Positions 48,549-62,726 of a DNA stretch of 64,000 nt are shown one piece after another. The notes beneath the pieces were generated by a model that made no database searches, was not told where the DNA came from, and saw only the letters and a list, made by a program, of their open reading frames with translations. The stretch is taken from NCBI GenBank assembly GCA_964007475.1, contig OZ023274.1, positions 81,975,303 through 82,039,302 on the forward strand. Direction: 5' to 3'. The position numbers and the translations under genes were made by a program. The first letter of the stretch is position 1, and the number at the start of each line of letters is the position of its first letter. This DNA comes from Hybos culiciformis. Taxonomy: Eukaryota > Arthropoda > Insecta > Diptera > Hybotidae.

Positions 48549-49722
48549 AAAATATTATATAAATTAAAGTTTAATAATAAAAAAGGATTAAGTTGTTTGA
48601 AGCATTGAAAGTTAATATTTGTTATTTAAGAATTGCAATTGATTTGTTTTATATGTATTTAATGCACATTAAATATATTTAGCCCAATTGTACAATAATA
48701 TTTCAAAAAAATGTTAGAGATTTACTAATATTATAATATATTTGCCTATTTTCACCAATAACGTTAAAAATTAGATATAGGTACCTCTATAATGAATCTA
48801 AAATGTTGACTATATTTTATGATTTACATAATTTCCATAATTTGTATTTTAATTTAAAAATGTTTCAACTTGTCCATCAATTTTAAAATTATATTATTTT
48901 GTCAATTATTATTAATGTAACAAGGTTCATATCGTCATGGTTCTGTAAATTCTCATTTACCTCAAAAATATATTTTTGGTTGTTTGCGATTCAATAACTA
49001 TTAAATTTCTAATATTAGAACTTTGGGGGCTTTAAAGTACACGATTGGCAAATAATAGAGTTAGTGAGTTTTACAGAATGGCATTAATACAACACCAAAC
49101 ATAAAATTCTTGGAAAATTCTTCTTGTCAATTGTGTTAAAGTGAATTAAACATATATATGTAAGTAATTTGCTTTACACCAATCATTTATCTATTTCCCC
49201 TATTCGTTATCATGCATAATATTGTTTTGGTTAAAAACCGTCATTATAGTTATTTTCATAATCAATAATTTTTTGTTCGCCAAAAAGTCCCAAAAAAAAA
49301 AGTTGCTTTTTTCTTTAACTCTCCATCTTCCACCCATTTTATGTCAAATAAAATCATTTAAATGATTTTATTAAATAATAAATATCGTTTTTGTCAGCAA
49401 ATTGGGATTCATTGAATCATTAAAATGCCTTATTATTATTAAATATCTATTGAGGAAATAACATTAAAAATAAATTGCTCACTTTAAAATAAAAAAAAAA
49501 AGGGATGATACGAAAAATTATTTTTATTACATTAACAAAATAGCCATGCGACTGTTTCAAAATTATAAAACTTTATCTTCATTAGAATGAGATATTACAC
49601 AAAATTTTATTTATTTTTTATTTAAAAATTTCTTAAAATAAACCATACTTACATATACATAATATATTTCACCCATTAACGACTTCCAACCCTTTTTTTT
49701 TGTATATAATAAAAAAAATATT
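48549..49722. other. AT-rich intergenic DNA
   Basis: Nothing is recognised. Confidence 0.5.
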
Positions 49723-49730
49723 GTTTAAAG

Positions 49731-50018
49731 TAGGGATGTTCGATAAATATCCATATTTTGGGATATCGATACTTTTGCTTAAAATATATTTTTACAAGCG
49801 ACTTTGCCTGCATATAAATAGGAACTGTATTTACAAAAAAAGTATTTCTCTAAAATTTCTTTGTAGATCATATTTCAAGTTAATTTTTTTTTATACTCAT
49901 ATCGATATTATCGTTATCAATAATTCTGAACCCGATATTTTTTGATATCGATATATTTGTTCTCGATATGTATCGATATGCAATATAGAAACATATTTTG
50001 TAATATCAAACATCCCTA
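49731..50018. mobile_element. hAT-type MITE rich in TATCGATA
   Basis: The 288-base element starts TAGGGATGTTCGATA and ends ATATCAAACATCCCTA. Identical 8-base duplications GTTTAAAG lie at 49723-49730 and 50019-50026. TATCGATA occurs four times (near 49773, 49902, 49945 and 49968), with further half-sites. This octamer is the core of the Drosophila DRE bound by DREF/BEAF-type factors; whether the host uses it that way is unknown. The plus frame at 49700-49945 is not coding. Confidence 0.88.
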
Positions 50019-50026
50019 GTTTAAAG

Positions 50027-50884
50027 ATAATAATTTTTTTTTCATTTTTGTAAACATTCCCTTCCCCATTTTCAAACCAAAAGAGACTTTACTATTTGCT
50101 ATGGCACCAACCAAAACCACACTATTTATTAATAAAAGAAACCATAATTTTTTATTTTTTTAATACTTTACTGTGGTGTGGGAATTACCAAGAAAATAAA
50201 GAACCATAAAATTGTAAATATAAAATTTAAACAAGTTCACAAATTTAATTTCTTTAATAAACATTTTCAGTTTCAAACTATTATCTTCATATGATGTTAT
50301 TTTTTTTAAATATACAACAATCATATTTAATGAAATATGCTAAAAGCAATTTAAACACTTCGAAGATTAAGGTATATTATAACTGATTATTAAGTATCGG
50401 TTAGAAATAAAATAAATAAAATAAGATTATAACAATTTCAAGATTTTCATTTTATTTAGAAAATTCTTCAAAAATAATTATGTGTGTCTGAGGATAATAC
50501 AAGATTTAAATGAAAAGTTTGTATAAACTTCTTAATATGAAAATATAAATAATATTGAAAATTCTATACTGGTTCACACGGTTGAAATAGGAAAATTATA
50601 ATTCTTAAGAGCAAAACAATTTACCATAATGTAAGTTCATACATAAATAAGTATATATATTGTTAGAGAAAATAATTTAATGTAATTTAGTGGTTTCGAT
50701 TGGTGAAACAAAACCCACATTTTTTTAATATTTTCACTGGAAAAATCTCAAATAGATTTAGAAATTGTTTAACCGAATAAAACAATGAATTCATTAACAT
50801 ACTGTGTTTGTAGCTTATTATTAGTTACGAAAATCTAATTTAGGTTAAAATTCAATATATATACATTTTAATTTACATACTTCA
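50027..50884. other. AT-rich intergenic DNA
   Basis: Nothing is recognised. Confidence 0.5.
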
Positions 50885-51921
50885 TTTTGCCTGCGTTCTA
50901 TTTAAAATCAATATTTCTCGATTGGTGTCAAACAATCGAAATGTTGGCTAATGAAACTGGCGTGTCATTACATGCTTGGCAAGGAACAGAGAAAGAAATG
51001 AAAGAAAGTTTCAAAGAAATTTTAGAAGCTAATAATAATCTCTTGATAAATCAATACATGGAAAAAGCGTATACTACATCCACTAATATGGCGTCTATTA
51101 CTTACTCAATTATCAGGAGAGTAGGAGTTACTTTTCTACGCAACAATTAGATACAAGGGGTATAAGCTGGATCTTTAAGGCAAGAGCAGGGCTGCTGGGT
51201 CTAAATGCAAATGCGTGGAGGGAAGGTGGACAAAGAATTTGTTCCTTATGTAATTTGCAGGAGTCGGAAACAGTAGTTCATTTCGTAGGAATATGCCCAG
51301 TTCTAAAAGAAATAAGATTATTGTATCTAGGAAAAAAAATGTTATCCGAAGTTGAAGTGTTGAGTTTTTTAAATTGTGGACCGTTAGATAAACTTTATAA
51401 ATTTTTAATTAAAGCCTGGTTCTATAGAAACTCTCTTATTAGTGAATTTAATTTTTAATCATATAGTATAGTGGATAAATTTTATCATGTAGCAGTATAT
51501 ATGCATCAGGATTTCTTGTTATATGTAAGCTAATTATTTAACGCTACTGGAATTGAATTATAGATAAGCTAGAATTGAATTGAATTGTATTTTTTTTGCT
51601 ATTAATATGTATGTTTTGCTATTAGTCAATTGTATTCAGTAAGCTACTTTTATAAACACTTACTCAGCTAGAAAAAGAAAAAAGAAGAAAGGAAAAAGGA
51701 AAAAGGGAGGAAAAGGATAAATAAAAAGATATGAAGTGAAAAAAAGAAAAAGTTTTAAATGAATAAAAAAAATAAAATAAAATTATGAGATGGAATGTAG
51801 AGAACCAATCATGACAGACAACCTAGAGTTATTGTCATTATTTGTTTATTTGTAAATAAAATGTAATTTGAATTGTAAAAAAATGAATTATTGAAATAAA
51901 CTTTATTATTATTATTATTTA
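50885..51921 (+). mobile_element. 5'-truncated non-LTR retrotransposon copy
   Basis: The last part of an ORF2 (50887-51458) is followed by a purine-rich 3' untranslated stretch (about 51668-51760) and a terminal ATT/TTA microsatellite at about 51902-51920, the kind of simple-repeat tail left by target-primed reverse transcription. Upstream of about 50885 the sequence returns to background AT-rich DNA, so about 1 kb of the original element remains. No flanking duplication was identified. Confidence 0.75.
50887..51458 (+). pseudogene. ORF2 C-terminus with C-terminal zinc knuckle, frameshifted
   Basis: The frame 50887-51150 ends SIIRRVGVTFLRNN. Shifting one base near 51130, the reading continues QLDTRGISWIFKARAGLLGL and NANAWREGGQ. 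It then reaches a Cys/His motif (CSLC, then ETVVHFVGICPVL), and stops at 51458. The C-x2-C-x8-ET-x2-H-x4-C pattern after the reverse transcriptase is typical of R1/jockey/CR1-like ORF2 proteins. The endonuclease and reverse transcriptase are absent, so no function is possible. The exact clade is not determined. Confidence 0.78.
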
Positions 51922-53339
51922 ATTTGCATTACTTCTGCAATGCATTTTTCCAATAATAAATATTATATTGGGAGACATTGACAAAAGTCCAAAATGTAGT
52001 CAAAGATCGATCGATCGACCTTTTTTTTAAACCCCTGTTATATAAAATATATGTAATCCAAAATGTATAGGTAATGTCCTTTTTAATCCAATTTTAGGGT
52101 CTTTAGGACTTTAGGTATAGACTGTATTCCATGTTCAACTGCAACCTATAACAATGTAATAATACTTTTAAATTGCATATTCAAGCATATTCAAAAATTT
52201 GAATAAAATTTAATAAAAAATGTTTTATACCAATACTTCTATAAGTTTAAATGTTTAACTCGTTAAAAAAATATTTGCTTAAAAAAGAAAAGAAAGACAA
52301 ATAAATAATTTTTCTTTTTTATTTACTTTTTTTTCTGAGAAAATTCTACCTGTAAAATAATAAATTTTTAATTCATTAAAAAAAAAAATGGGTTCCTTTT
52401 TTGTGATTAAAATTGGATTTAGGGGGCTTAACTAATTTTCCCTTTAATTCACCCTTTTCAACTAAAATGATAATAATTAGAATATTTTTGTTTTCCATAT
52501 ACCCATACCTTAAATATCAAAATAAAAATAAAAAAATGAATATTATTTAAATTAAAAAATCATTGCAGTGTTCTTAAAAGAGTAAAATCTTAAATAATAA
52601 ATTAGATTTTTTTTTTATGGAAAAAGGAATAATTAAAAAAGTCATAACAAAATTACACCCAAATATTTTATTCATAATTCTTTTCATTTTATGTTCGTAA
52701 TTATAGAATCCTTCACTTCCGCGATATTATTTGCACAAACAAACCTTTTTAATTAATTAAATTTTTCAATAGAAAAAAAAAATCTTATGTTTTTTGAGGT
52801 TTTTTATATGTAGTTTGAAATTTTTTTTTAATAATAATTCCATTAGAAATGTTGAGATTCTATCAAACATTTTTGACCAAATAAGTACGCGTTTATTATT
52901 ATTTCAATAAATTTTTGATTCTATAATTATAATTATCTTTTTTTTTCCAGAGAATTATTAATTCACTTCTCCTTAAAATAATAATTAATTAATTTAAGAT
53001 GAACAAAAAAAATTGATTAATTCCGTTTTTTTTGTAGACTTTTTTTAATACCATTATTTATTTTTTTTGTAAACAAACCCAATTTTTGACAATAATATTT
53101 TTATAATTATTTTTTGTGTTAATTTTTATTTTTTGGAAAATCTTAGGGTAGGACATCTAATTTATATACATACTTACATAATTTAATTAAATTAGTTATA
53201 ATGTTCTGCACTTTAATTTTATATAGTGTTAGGGAACAGGACTAAAATAAAAATATAAAATAATTTTGGTGTGTTAAAATTGCTATTCAAATGTATAAAA
53301 AGTATTAACAACAGAAATACTTAATTCAAATATCAAATG
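51922..53339. other. AT-rich intergenic DNA
   Basis: Nothing is recognised. GATCGATCGATC lies at 52007-52018. Confidence 0.5.
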
Positions 53340-53460
53340 ATAAATTGAAGAATGACACAAATTCCAGTACGAAATTGGAATCGAACCCACAAAGCTTAAC
53401 AATATTAGGTTACGACTTACCTACGAGGATTTGGCAGTATGTAAAATTGACATTATAATG
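53340..53460 (-). mobile_element. SINE-like tRNA-derived segment
   Basis: On the minus strand it reads CTCGTAGGTAAGTCG (weak A-box), then GTGGGTTCGATTCCAA (a good pol III B-box, GGTTCGATTCC), then TGGAATTTGTG. The B-box with that downstream segment is typical of tRNA-derived SINE heads in insects. The A-box is poor and the ends are not defined. Confidence 0.42.
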
Positions 53461-53693
53461 AATTGACTTAGTATAAAATACAAAAAACTTAGAAAATGTA
53501 CTTAGTGAACAAGAAAATAAAACAAGAAATAAATAATTAAAATATCATATTCTGTTATTAATTTATCTTAAACTAACTGAAATTTATATTTTTGTGCTAT
53601 TATCATTAAAAATTAAAATAATATCATAACAAGAAAAATGCATACAACCAATAAAAATAAAGTTTTCATATAAATACCTACTTATGTGGATGT

Positions 53694-53869
53694 TAGAGTC
53701 CCAAACAAAACTCTCAGAAGTATTCTTCTTTTTAATGTAAAATGCCACCGCACATATTATGGCATGAGTATAATAATGTCTAGGATGATTAAAACTGCTA
53801 ATGAAAGTAACGTTAATTTTAATTTTATTAAAAACGCATTGAGGAGGAGTCTGTACGTTTGTTGATTGT
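53694..53869 (+). pseudogene. C-terminal remnant of a non-LTR retrotransposon ORF
   Basis: A plus-strand frame reads VDVRVPNKTLRSILLF, CHRTYYGMSIIMSRM and KTANESNVNFNFIKNALRRS, then a stop. The order R(T/S)-x-LF-x-V-x2-HRT-x-YG...RM...NE...NF matches the short conserved segment ending many insect jockey/CR1-like reverse transcriptase proteins. Its base composition is less AT-rich than its flanks. It starts after a stop just upstream and has no ATG, so only the tail survives. The 105-residue minus frame at 53584-53901 is its shadow. Confidence 0.5.
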
Positions 53870-53919
53870 ATTGTGAATTGTGTTGGTGACCCTTTGTTCA
53901 CATTGACTGTTTCTGATAC

Positions 53920-56900
53920 TTTAAAATGTTTTGGTATTTTTTTTTATCAATTCAGATTACCCATCGAAAAATGATATATTGTATTATAAGTAAACTAATT
54001 TTAGAGAAATATAGTTAAGAAAACATTTTGTTTTCAAATATTTAATTATTATTGCAATAAGTTATAATAATTATATAATCATCTTATTTTTTTTTATTAA
54101 TTTTGAAAAATCATAGAACTGTACTTCAATTAAAATACAAACGGACTGACGGACATTAAATGAAATTATATAGGTAGTCCGCGTTCTTTTTGATGGAAAA
54201 GAGAATAAATACAACTAAAAACTTTGGAAAAACAAAATAATAAATGTATATATATAATAAATTTAAAAAAATTTTATACAGTACATATACATATACCTAT
54301 CAAGTAGGGTTTTTTTTTTAATAAATTTGGAATTATCCATTTATTAATTTTCTTTTTTTATATGTACATAATATTTTACTTCCTATTTATTATAAATGTT
54401 TGTTATTATGTACATTTTCTGATTCAGCATTTATATTTAATTTTTTGCTGAATTTTCAATTTTCCAGCATATGAAAACTTTTTATGATTAAAAAAGGAAT
54501 TTCTTCATTTCTGAAAAAGGAAGTAAGAATAAGAATAAAATAATATTTGATGTAATTCAATTGTAAAATTTATTACACGATATAATAAGTATGTTATATC
54601 AAAGAGTATGTGTATAATAGAGGTTTCAGTTCCATAAAAAAAAATACAAATTATGGGGACACATAAATATATGTTGAAATGGATTAAAAAATATAATTTG
54701 CATTTTATAATTTTTTTAATCACAAGATTTATTTGAGTATAGCTTTCAAGTGAATTTTAGTTAATTTTAGTAATACAAAAAAAAAAGGTGAAAAAGTGGA
54801 GTCAACTTTTTAAAGTCTACTTTCAAAGTATTATCAAAAAACATAAAAGAAGATATACTTAGCCATGAAATCTTCAGCGCTGAATGGGAAATCAAAACTT
54901 TTAAAAATCGAAGAATTATTTTTTTGAGGCTTATCTAACACAATCCTGCAATGTGCGGCTAAATAAAAAAAATTTGTGAACCAGTCTAAGGTATATATTT
55001 CCTTTTTATACTAAAAAGAAATTCCAACTTTCCTAATTTAATTTTCAAGCATTTGAGTATTTTTTCTGAAAAAAATAAAAATGGTTACGATATTTTTCAT
55101 TTCATGATTCATGATGATGGTTAAGATATATATGCCATAAACCATCAGGTCAATATATATAAATAATCAAAATAAAGTCATGATTTGATGATGGATTAAC
55201 AAAGTTTTTAAACATAAATAAAATATTATATATATAATGTAATATAATGTATGTGATGTACGTATTGTATTGTACATCGAACTTTTATGTTGTTTAGTAT
55301 GCGTAAAACCACAAATTATTATTTGTATGTTAGTTTGTTTAGAGCCAGAGCCGGATTGGAAATGATTTTAGACCTATGAGAAATTCGTCAAATTGAGAAC
55401 ATCGTCAAATTGTAAAGATTTAAGTAGATAATATTAATAGGTAAATTTATCAAAAAATTTAACAAATCATTAAAGCTAAATAAAAAAATCATGAAACATA
55501 CCATACCTAAACAAAAATGTGTAATAAAACATAGCTCTTACGATTTGAGTGAGATTGAAACCATTAACAGGATATTAAAACACGGAGAACCGGTAAATTT
55601 CCAGTATATTATGTTTGTCAAATCCAGAACTGCTTAAAGTAAATGTATGTATAGAAAATAGAAATAGATGGATACCTGCATGATAATTCAAATTAAATTC
55701 TGTTAAACATACGATGTTATCTTTAATTGAATATAAGTATTAATTTATTATTTGGATATACATAATTTATGATACACATTTAGATCCTTAAATTAATGAA
55801 ATTTAAGTTGTTCTTGTAATCTTAAGAGTTTTAACCAATTTATTGCAATTTTAAAGAAATACTTTAAGTTATTTAACTAAAAAAAATATAGCTACTAGTT
55901 TTTTAATATAACTTTTTAAAAATGTAGTAATTGTTTGGAGATAATGTACAATAATTAAAATAAAATAAAATAAAATAGACCAAAAGTTTTCGCCTAAACA
56001 CAAAAAACTTTAAAATTCAAATGAAATTGTTATCTGATTTAAAATGAAATAAATAAAAGTACGCATAAATAATTAATAAGTATATATAAATTGTATTCTA
56101 TATCACACTAAACACTTTAAATTTTCGTACGTACAGTCACCAAGAGAATAATTCAATTCTTTATATTCCTCTTCTTGATTTATTAAATATTCAGATGTGA
56201 ATTGTTGAAAAAATTTATATTTTTTTTCATTATGAGATTTAATGTGAATTTAAGAATATATACAAAATAAAAGTATTATCAATAAATCAGTATAATTCTT
56301 ATGTTTATGTTCGCATTATTGTGTTTTATGAAAAAAGGTTGAGAAAAATAAATTTAAATTATTATTACTTTCTTGTTATTATTAAAAACTTCATGTTGTT
56401 TTCTTTTTGTTGGTTTCATCAATGTATTTCATACAAAGTTACATTTCCTTAGAATCTCTGTAAAGAAGAAAAAAGACACACATAATCCATGGAAAAAAAT
56501 GTGCAAAAAATAATACTTGTCCGATTGGATAAATCAAAATTCCAATAATATTTAACCTTTTTGAAAATAAATTTGAATAAATATATTATAAAATTCAAAC
56601 TCTTACAAGCCTTATTTAAAGAAATAGTTTTTGAAAAGCTTCGATATTCGACGGGATTGGGAACATAATCCAGTTCCAAGGATTAGAGTAGAATAAGTAT
56701 GTAGAAATATAAATAGGTAATCATTCAAGTAAGCTTAAAACAATATTAAAACAAAATATTTAAGTTGCACTGAGTACATATGATATATGTACATATGTAC
56801 CTAATAAAATAGTTTAGAGCTAAATAAACAGAAAATTTATAGTTATATTATCAGAAAAATAGGTGAATTTATTATTGCAAAATTTAAAGCTAAAAATTTA

Positions 56901-58505
56901 ATATTACATTGTAAATATAAATTATTGGCCCTTTCTAAAATATTTTCAATTTCATACAAATAAAAGGATAATTTTTATATATTATATTTCCCTCCCCGGA
57001 AAATGGGAAAATATAAAATGTGGAAACTAAAAATTTAATATCATTGTAAATCATTTTTATATAGAAATTTATTTCCTTGAATATGTATATGTTTTTGATT
57101 CACAGCGATATCAAAATATATTCTAAACAGTAATATTAATTTATTGCAATTTATTTTTTATTTTATTTTTTTTTTAATTTTGTTTTATTCAGTAAATAAT
57201 ATATCACATATCGTCATATATACATGTATACAGCATCACACAACGCAATAAACGCCACCATATATATTTATATAAACTCATATATTATATTAATAAATCT
57301 GTTTAAATTTATATTCTCAATTTCATTGATTATATAAATATGAGGCAAACAAACGTAATTCAGAATTATATAATATTTAGATATATAATGCTTGCCTGTA
57401 TAAACAAAAACATTTATATTTCATATATTAAAGCTAAAATCTAATAATAGGTACGTACAAAAAAATATAAATTCACATGATTTACATTTTATAAAAAGAA
57501 TCATGTGAAAAATCATATTTTTTCAGAACAAAATCAATATTAGATTCCTCTTATTGGTACGTACATACACATTTCGTTTGCAAAATTGAAATTTATAAAT
57601 TTTTGTTTTGATTACAATATGTCAAGGACATTTTCTTTAAGGTTTTGTTTTCTTTTCTAAATTCTGAGTGAAAGATAGATTGTATTTCAAAAATTTTTTA
57701 TCCTTCCGAATATGGAACATGTTTATTGATAAAGAAGTGCTTTTAATTCACTGTCATGTAAATTTTCAGGTGTAATATATACTAATATTCTATGGGTGAC
57801 TAATTTTTAATTGATTTTACCCGATATCAAGTCCCAAGACCAAAATCTTAAAAAGTAGAGGTGTAATATAAGACACCAAGCGATTTTCTTGCTAGGTGCT
57901 ACAGAATTCCATATTTGAAGAAGCTCTCCAAACAAAGCATAATAATGAAATGAGGATCACGATCGATTTAAGAATTTCACGTGTATGTCAAAAGAAATAA
58001 AATCATCTAAATAATATGCCAAATTCTATATAATTTTATTATCTACTAAAGAAATATAGGTACGTAATATATACGAAAACTTTTTTAATAAATTCTTAAA
58101 GTTTATTATGTTTAAATTTGAATTTAAAGTATCTAACAAAAGATTCTTTACAAAGTTGCTTCTTTTTTCAAAAAAAAAAAATAAATAAAACCAAAAAAAA
58201 TTAATAATTTACTTAAAATTTTAAAATATTCAGTTTAGTTTGGGAATGCTGTTCGGTTTGTTTTTTTTATCGTACACGTGTAAATTTGTAAATTAAGAAA
58301 AAATAAAATTATAAAAATTGAATTATAAGATTTATGAAAAAATTTAATTAAATTTCTTGATTTGAAATATCCTTTCTCAATTAAAGTTGCATAATTATTT
58401 CGAGTACGTGTTAAAAAAGATAAACGTCGTTTTTTTATCATTTAAGATTTTGAAATATGCGATTTCAAAATAATAAAATCGTTAAAAATAATAATAATCA
58501 AGACT
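53920..58505. other. AT-rich intergenic DNA, about 4.6 kb
   Basis: No gene is recognised. A small patch at 54140-54210 (ACGGACTGACGGAC) resembles the repeat-like patches at 10.3 and 27.0 kb in reverse orientation. Confidence 0.45.
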
Positions 58506-58731
58506 AGTGCCAGGTTTACAAGCTCATGTAATTTGCCCCTATTGATTTGTATTAAACACATTTGCGCAAGTAAATCGTTCTATATAAACGAAAGTATAAA
58601 GTTTATGCCCATGCCAAAAAATGTGACTTGTGTATTAATCTGTTGTGCCCGAAAATTTCCCTCATTTACACAAATTTCCATGAACAAATCGATTTTTGTG
58701 CAAATTGCATGAGCGTGTAAACCTAGCATAA
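58506..58731. mobile_element. MITE of about 226 bases
   Basis: The left end TGCCAGGTTTACAAGCTCATG pairs, with three mismatches, with the right end CATGAGCGTGTAAACCTAGCA. Inner TTTGC/GCAAAT tracts extend the match. No ORF belongs to it; the minus frame at 58580-58813 crosses its edge. The target duplication is unclear. Confidence 0.7.
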
Positions 58732-61700
58732 TAGTTAAGTTTCCATGGCAATTTTTAACATCTAAAATTAGTACATATGCATTAGTAAAGATTAAGTTAA
58801 GTGATTGCCACATAAAAATTTAAGTACAGTGCAAAATTAATTTAAAATTCATAGCCGTGTTTTTAAATTTATAAAAAGATGGTTCAAAAATTGTTAACTA
58901 AAAAACTGTGGAACAACATAATGAATTATGTTTCTGCTCTACACTGTAGAGCAGTCAAACATATTTCGCAGTCCTTCTCTCATTTAAATTCATCAAAATA
59001 ATACATATAAATATAACATTACAAACATATTTTTCTAACAATATTTAAATTGTAGATAATATATGCTTCTAAAATCTGAATGAAAATTATTTTTTTTAAT
59101 GGTTTGGTTTGGTTGGACAATAATGATAATATTATTTTCGTTTAATTTTTAACAATCAATTAAAAACTTTAGTAAAATTAAAAAGAAAAAAAGAAACAAA
59201 TTTTGAAATATTCATAAAATGTAAATTTTCTTTAAATTTTATGATGTATTTAAAGTATTTCAAATTATTCTGCGGTCTGCATCTCTCACTCTAAGATAAT
59301 AAAAGAAAATCTTTTATTATCCCATTATCTGTTTTATTCTAATTTTTAAATTCATCGATAAATTTATATAATTGAAATACGTATACATATTTAAATAATA
59401 GGGTGACATAAAAACATGTACCTGACAGTGGCCTTAAAATTATTGAAGCCAAATTAAGCGTTGCCAAACCTGATTTTATGGAAAAAAAAATTTTTTATAG
59501 TTTCGGTTTTATGGACAAAACTTTTGAAGTAAATAAAATATGAAGTTCCTTTTCAGATTGTAAGAAAGGTCTTTTCATTATCTAAAATTTCATAAACTTT
59601 AAATTTTTTAATTTTGACAATTTTTTTTTTTCAATCGTTCGCTGTCTTTTATGAAAATTAATTAAATAAAAAACGTAAATTATCAAGATCAAGAAATTTG
59701 GATAAGAAAGATCATTTGAAATTAAGCTGAAATTAGGTACTTATATGAATTATTTTTAGTCAATCGTTATCACAAAAAACTAGAAAAGCATTTAGTCCTG
59801 AATAACACGAAAAACTCGATTATATGCAATAACCGACAATATTTGAAAATAAACTTTTCAGATTACGGATAACACATACAAATGGGTTTCTCTTACTGAT
59901 TAATAATAATCGTTATTTCCTAACAATGCCTAACAATAATTTACGATGTAAAACATACCATTTAACTTTTATCGTTGGTTCTGAATTTATAATTATTATG
60001 CACAGTTTTATTTTGTATTCTTGCAGTTATGTGGTTTTTTTATATACTCAATATACTTACGGCGACACGGAAGTTCGGAGGAGGAATTTATTCACAAAAT
60101 ATTTTACTTTCATTTATTTATATATATGTATAATGTAACTAAAGTTTATATTTTTTTACAGAGTATTACAATATAATAGTATTTTATTCTCTTTCATAAA
60201 AACAAAATAATAATAATAAAATGAGATGTGTATAATTTAATTAAATCTTCAAGTTTTATTAGAAGAAAGTTTTCCCCCCCCGAAATCACATAAAAAATAA
60301 AAATGAATTAAAATAAACTTATGGAACAAATTCAAATTTAAATAAATGAAGAATGCTAAGAATAAGTTTTCTTTTCATTTTTACTATATCTTCATTAAAT
60401 TAACATTTTCACTTACGTATATGAAATACCGACCGTGATTGGCGTGGCACCGTTAGTCAATCCTTAATTTGATTATTTTCCATTAAAAAGATATGATTTA
60501 TTATTGCAATTCACAAAACATCCTTTAAGTTAGTGTTATTTCTAGATTTTTATAGGGGAACTTCTTTAGAATCCTTTTTCAATTTTTTGATTGGGTTATG
60601 AATGTTAAAAAAATACATATATTTAGGTTACAACTTTAATAATAAGCAAAAAGGAAATGGTAAAAGGATTCGTTTGCACCGTACCGTGGCTTTCTAAAAC
60701 CGTATATTCTCGTAAAATAAATAAAAAAAAAGGGGTTTTGTCTCATCAGTAAGCATATTTTTAAACTAGGGGACACACATTGTCTTATTGTTATATCAAT
60801 TTCAATTAATTTATACTCAACTGATCCAAAAAAAAAAAAATAATTTTTATTTATTTCACATAGCTTAATTACAAGCATTTCTTACTCTAATATAATTTTG
60901 ATTTTGATAAAATATGTATAAACATATGTAATACATATATATTTTAGTTATTAGTTTTAAATATTATTAAAAAAGAAATTTTTAAAACCAACAGAAGAAT
61001 TGTAAAAATTTACAAAACTGATTATATAATCTACATCCAACATTGAAATTCAAAAAATACATATAATTTGTTCTACAATACGGTACTATTATTGGATTGA
61101 CATTTCTTAATGAATAATTATTAGAAACATTAAAATGTATATGATTCAACAAAAAAACTGAATCAACCTTTTTCAAAATGACATTGTAACAGAAAACTAC
61201 GACGATTTTCAAGAGAAGGGAGATTTATCAAGTTTAGTCTCTCAGAATAAGGAGGTAAATGTACAAACATAATAATGAAAATATTTAGAATTTTCACTTT
61301 TTTATTAGAATTACAAAAATAAATTTATTGAATTTTTCATACAAACCGGTTATTTGTACAACTGAACCCGAGAATAACCAAAAAACAAAGAATTTGATAT
61401 AAATATTTATGTAGGAAAAAGAAAAAGATTCAATCAACAACTTTTATTTCATATTTAATAATAATAACAAAGTTTACGTTGACTAGAATAAAACTTTTAT
61501 CCAAAACCTAATTTCCTTATTTTCATCATTTTTTGCCAAATCAAATAACCTTTTTTTTTCTTAACAAAACGTTTTGGGTTGGGTTTAAGGATATACTTAA
61601 ATAAGTATTATATGGGTATTATATTATGTACTTACATAAAAAATATATCGTCGGTACTAAGCAAAAACTGACTATAACATGTTTCTGAATAGAATGTTTT

Positions 61701-62726
61701 GTTGTTTAATTTATTTAAAAGATAAACATTTGGTCAAAAAAAACATGGTCTTATCTTGATTAAATAGTTGATCGGTTTTAAATAAAGACCAACGATATAA
61801 TATATTCTTATGAAAAAAAAGTGATGTCAAATATTATATTAAGAATTTATTAATATACATACATTATATATCTTTTCTTGTTTAAAATGAGTTTGCAAAG
61901 AATTTTAATGTGTGCCTTTTTTTTTTCTTTAAATGGCTTCTTTAATTCAAATTCCTATTTATTTGTTATTAACCGCCATGGGCATAAAATATATTGAAGA
62001 AATTAACTAAGCCATTAATTGAAATTCCTGTATTATGAATTAACTTTCCCTTAGAGGTCCACAAAATATTTTAAGAAAACTAAGGGGCCTATAATTCTGT
62101 ATCCCATTGGCGACCCAAAACCTGTACAACCTGTGCAACCAACATACTTGTGAGGCATTATATTTTTTAATTTTGATTCTTTTTTAAAGAAAGAAAATAT
62201 GTAATTTAAATAATTCTTCTTAAAAATACATTTATTGTTGCAATCAACTTTTTTATAAAAAGTTTCTATACTACTTTTATAACACAAGTAAGATATTGTA
62301 TATATTACATCATTTTTTGAATTTATTCAATGAAACTTTTCCAGTATTAAATTCACATATAAAATAATAAAATAACATATACCTATAGTATTTTATATTT
62401 CTGTGCAATATTTCTCTTATCTATTTATATCTATTTCTTCTTTTATTAATAATTTTAGAGATGAATGCACAATGATGATACTACAAGAAACCTTATAAGC
62501 TGTCGAAAATTTTTTGTAATGAAAAATTATATTTAAATTATATAACAAAATAAGAAAAATAAGAAAGTTAAACTTTTAATAAATAAATAAGAAAATAAAC
62601 TTTAATAAATAAATATAACATAAAACTTTTACATATGTGAACTCAGAAAAAAATATGTTTGAAGTTATTTGATAAACATTTATTAGAATCAAAAAGAAAA
62701 GTTCTGGATTCAATGTATAAAAAATA
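58732..62726. other. AT-rich intergenic DNA upstream of the receptor gene
   Basis: No coding exon is recognised. A less AT-rich patch lies at 62050-62155 (GGGGCCTATAATTCTG, CCTGTACAACCTGTGCAACC) and could be a repeat end. The promoter and any 5' untranslated exons of the receptor gene would be expected in or upstream of this stretch but cannot be placed. Confidence 0.4.

Noticed and set aside
52007..52018. GATCGATCGATC tract as a possible regulatory site
   Set aside because: It is a short self-complementary run with no associated gene or element.
53584..53901. 105-residue minus-strand frame with mixed composition
   Set aside because: It looked like an exon at first, but the plus strand of the same bases reads as a non-LTR retrotransposon C-terminus, so the minus frame is a shadow.
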